DNA from: JBDIBB01 sp039812685
Lineage (GTDB): Bacteria > Acidobacteriota > Vicinamibacteria > Vicinamibacterales > JAFNAJ01
Length of the DNA stretch: 6,718 bases
Assembly (NCBI GenBank): GCA_039812685.1
Contig: JBDIBB010000193.1
Span: 1-6,718, forward strand
Direction of reading: 5' to 3'
In this document: in pieces, positions 6,533-6,718 of the stretch
How the letters are laid out: the number at the start of each line of letters is the position of its first letter
How positions within the stretch are numbered: position 1 is the stretch's first letter
The notes under the pieces: generated by a model
What the model saw: only the letters and a program-made list of their open reading frames with translations
Database searches by the model: none
What the model was told of the DNA's origin: nothing
Position numbers and translations under genes: made by a program

Positions 6533-6718
6533 ATGCCTGCCACCCCTGAATCCAGCCCCGTGCCATCACCCGCGCCCGCACTCCCCCACGGCCCCGATCT
6601 CGCGCTCGCACGGCGCGTGCTCGAGACCGAGGCCGCCGCGATCCTCGGGCTGATCGAACGTCTGGACGCCGCCTTCTCCACCGCGGTGGCGCGGCTGGCG
6701 GGCTGTCGGGGCCGCGTC
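6533..6718 (+). CDS. kdsD: Arabinose-5-phosphate isomerase, N-terminal part (runs off window)
   Basis: Sixty-two codons are present, reading to the window end. After a Pro/Ala-rich start (residues 1-20) comes DLALARRVLETEAAAILG, then LIERLDAAFSTAVARL and AGCRGRV. This matches the N-terminal helices of the KdsD/KpsF/GutQ family, where the last segment leads into the sugar-isomerase (SIS) domain strand usually continuing as VVxGMGKSG. Enzymes of this family convert ribulose-5-phosphate to arabinose-5-phosphate, the substrate of KdsA encoded just upstream. Full-length members are about 320-330 residues with two C-terminal CBS domains; none of that is visible here. The call rests on a short N-terminal pattern plus the context of kdsB, pyrG and kdsA. 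The start is supported by the AGGGG ribosome site. Confidence 0.85.
   Translation, partial: MPATPESSPVPSPAPALPHGPDLALARRVLETEAAAILGLIERLDAAFSTAVARLAGCRGRV

Noticed and set aside
5473..6681. 402-codon open frame on the minus strand opposite kdsA
   Set aside because: It runs across the pyrG end, kdsA and the kdsD start without any recognisable domain. All three plus-strand genes are well supported.

Overview
The window is GC-rich bacterial DNA (roughly 70% G+C by eye) and densely coding. It holds seven protein genes, all housekeeping or envelope-related. I see no RNA gene, mobile element, CRISPR array or phage gene. Kdo (lipopolysaccharide inner-core sugar) genes mark a Gram-negative outer-membrane organism. 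High GC, an LDH-like malate dehydrogenase, a Cys-type (metal-dependent) KdsA and a small GspC/PilP-like pilus or secretion protein would suit a GC-rich Acidobacteriota lineage such as Vicinamibacteria. That placement is an inference from general resemblance, not a search result.

The left part (1-2228) is on the minus strand and carries two TCA-cycle genes in the order icd then mdh: NADP-type isocitrate dehydrogenase (993-2228) and malate dehydrogenase (926 down to the window edge). They are 66 bases apart and probably cotranscribed. Upstream lies a 268-base non-coding stretch (2229-2496). It contains a perfect minus-strand TATAAT, two tandem copies of a DnaA-box-like 9-mer, a 13-base palindrome, a small hairpin and a 13-base direct repeat. 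It is the most structured non-coding DNA here.

The middle holds a minus-strand gene for a 182-residue anchored periplasmic protein with a C-terminal GspC/PilP-like domain (2497-3045). It is divergent from the right-hand operon across a 75-base region (3046-3120). Two identical -10-like sequences in that region form a perfect 12-base inverted repeat, each lying only a few bases from a GTG start, so both genes look leaderless or nearly so.

The right part (3121-6718) is on the plus strand and is a Kdo biosynthesis operon: kdsB (CMP-Kdo synthetase), pyrG (CTP synthase), kdsA (Kdo-8-phosphate synthase) and the first 62 codons of kdsD (arabinose-5-phosphate isomerase). KdsD makes arabinose-5-phosphate, KdsA condenses it with phosphoenolpyruvate, and KdsB activates Kdo with CTP supplied by PyrG. 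A phosphatase (KdsC) and transport (Lpt) genes may follow outside the window. kdsB and pyrG overlap by four bases. kdsA has its own likely promoter, whose -10 overlaps the first possible ATG.

No undescribed multi-gene system is visible. The points worth a second look are the start-proximal promoters, the structured icd leader, the unusual glutaminase nucleophile motif in CTP synthase and the unassigned GspC/PilP-like protein.
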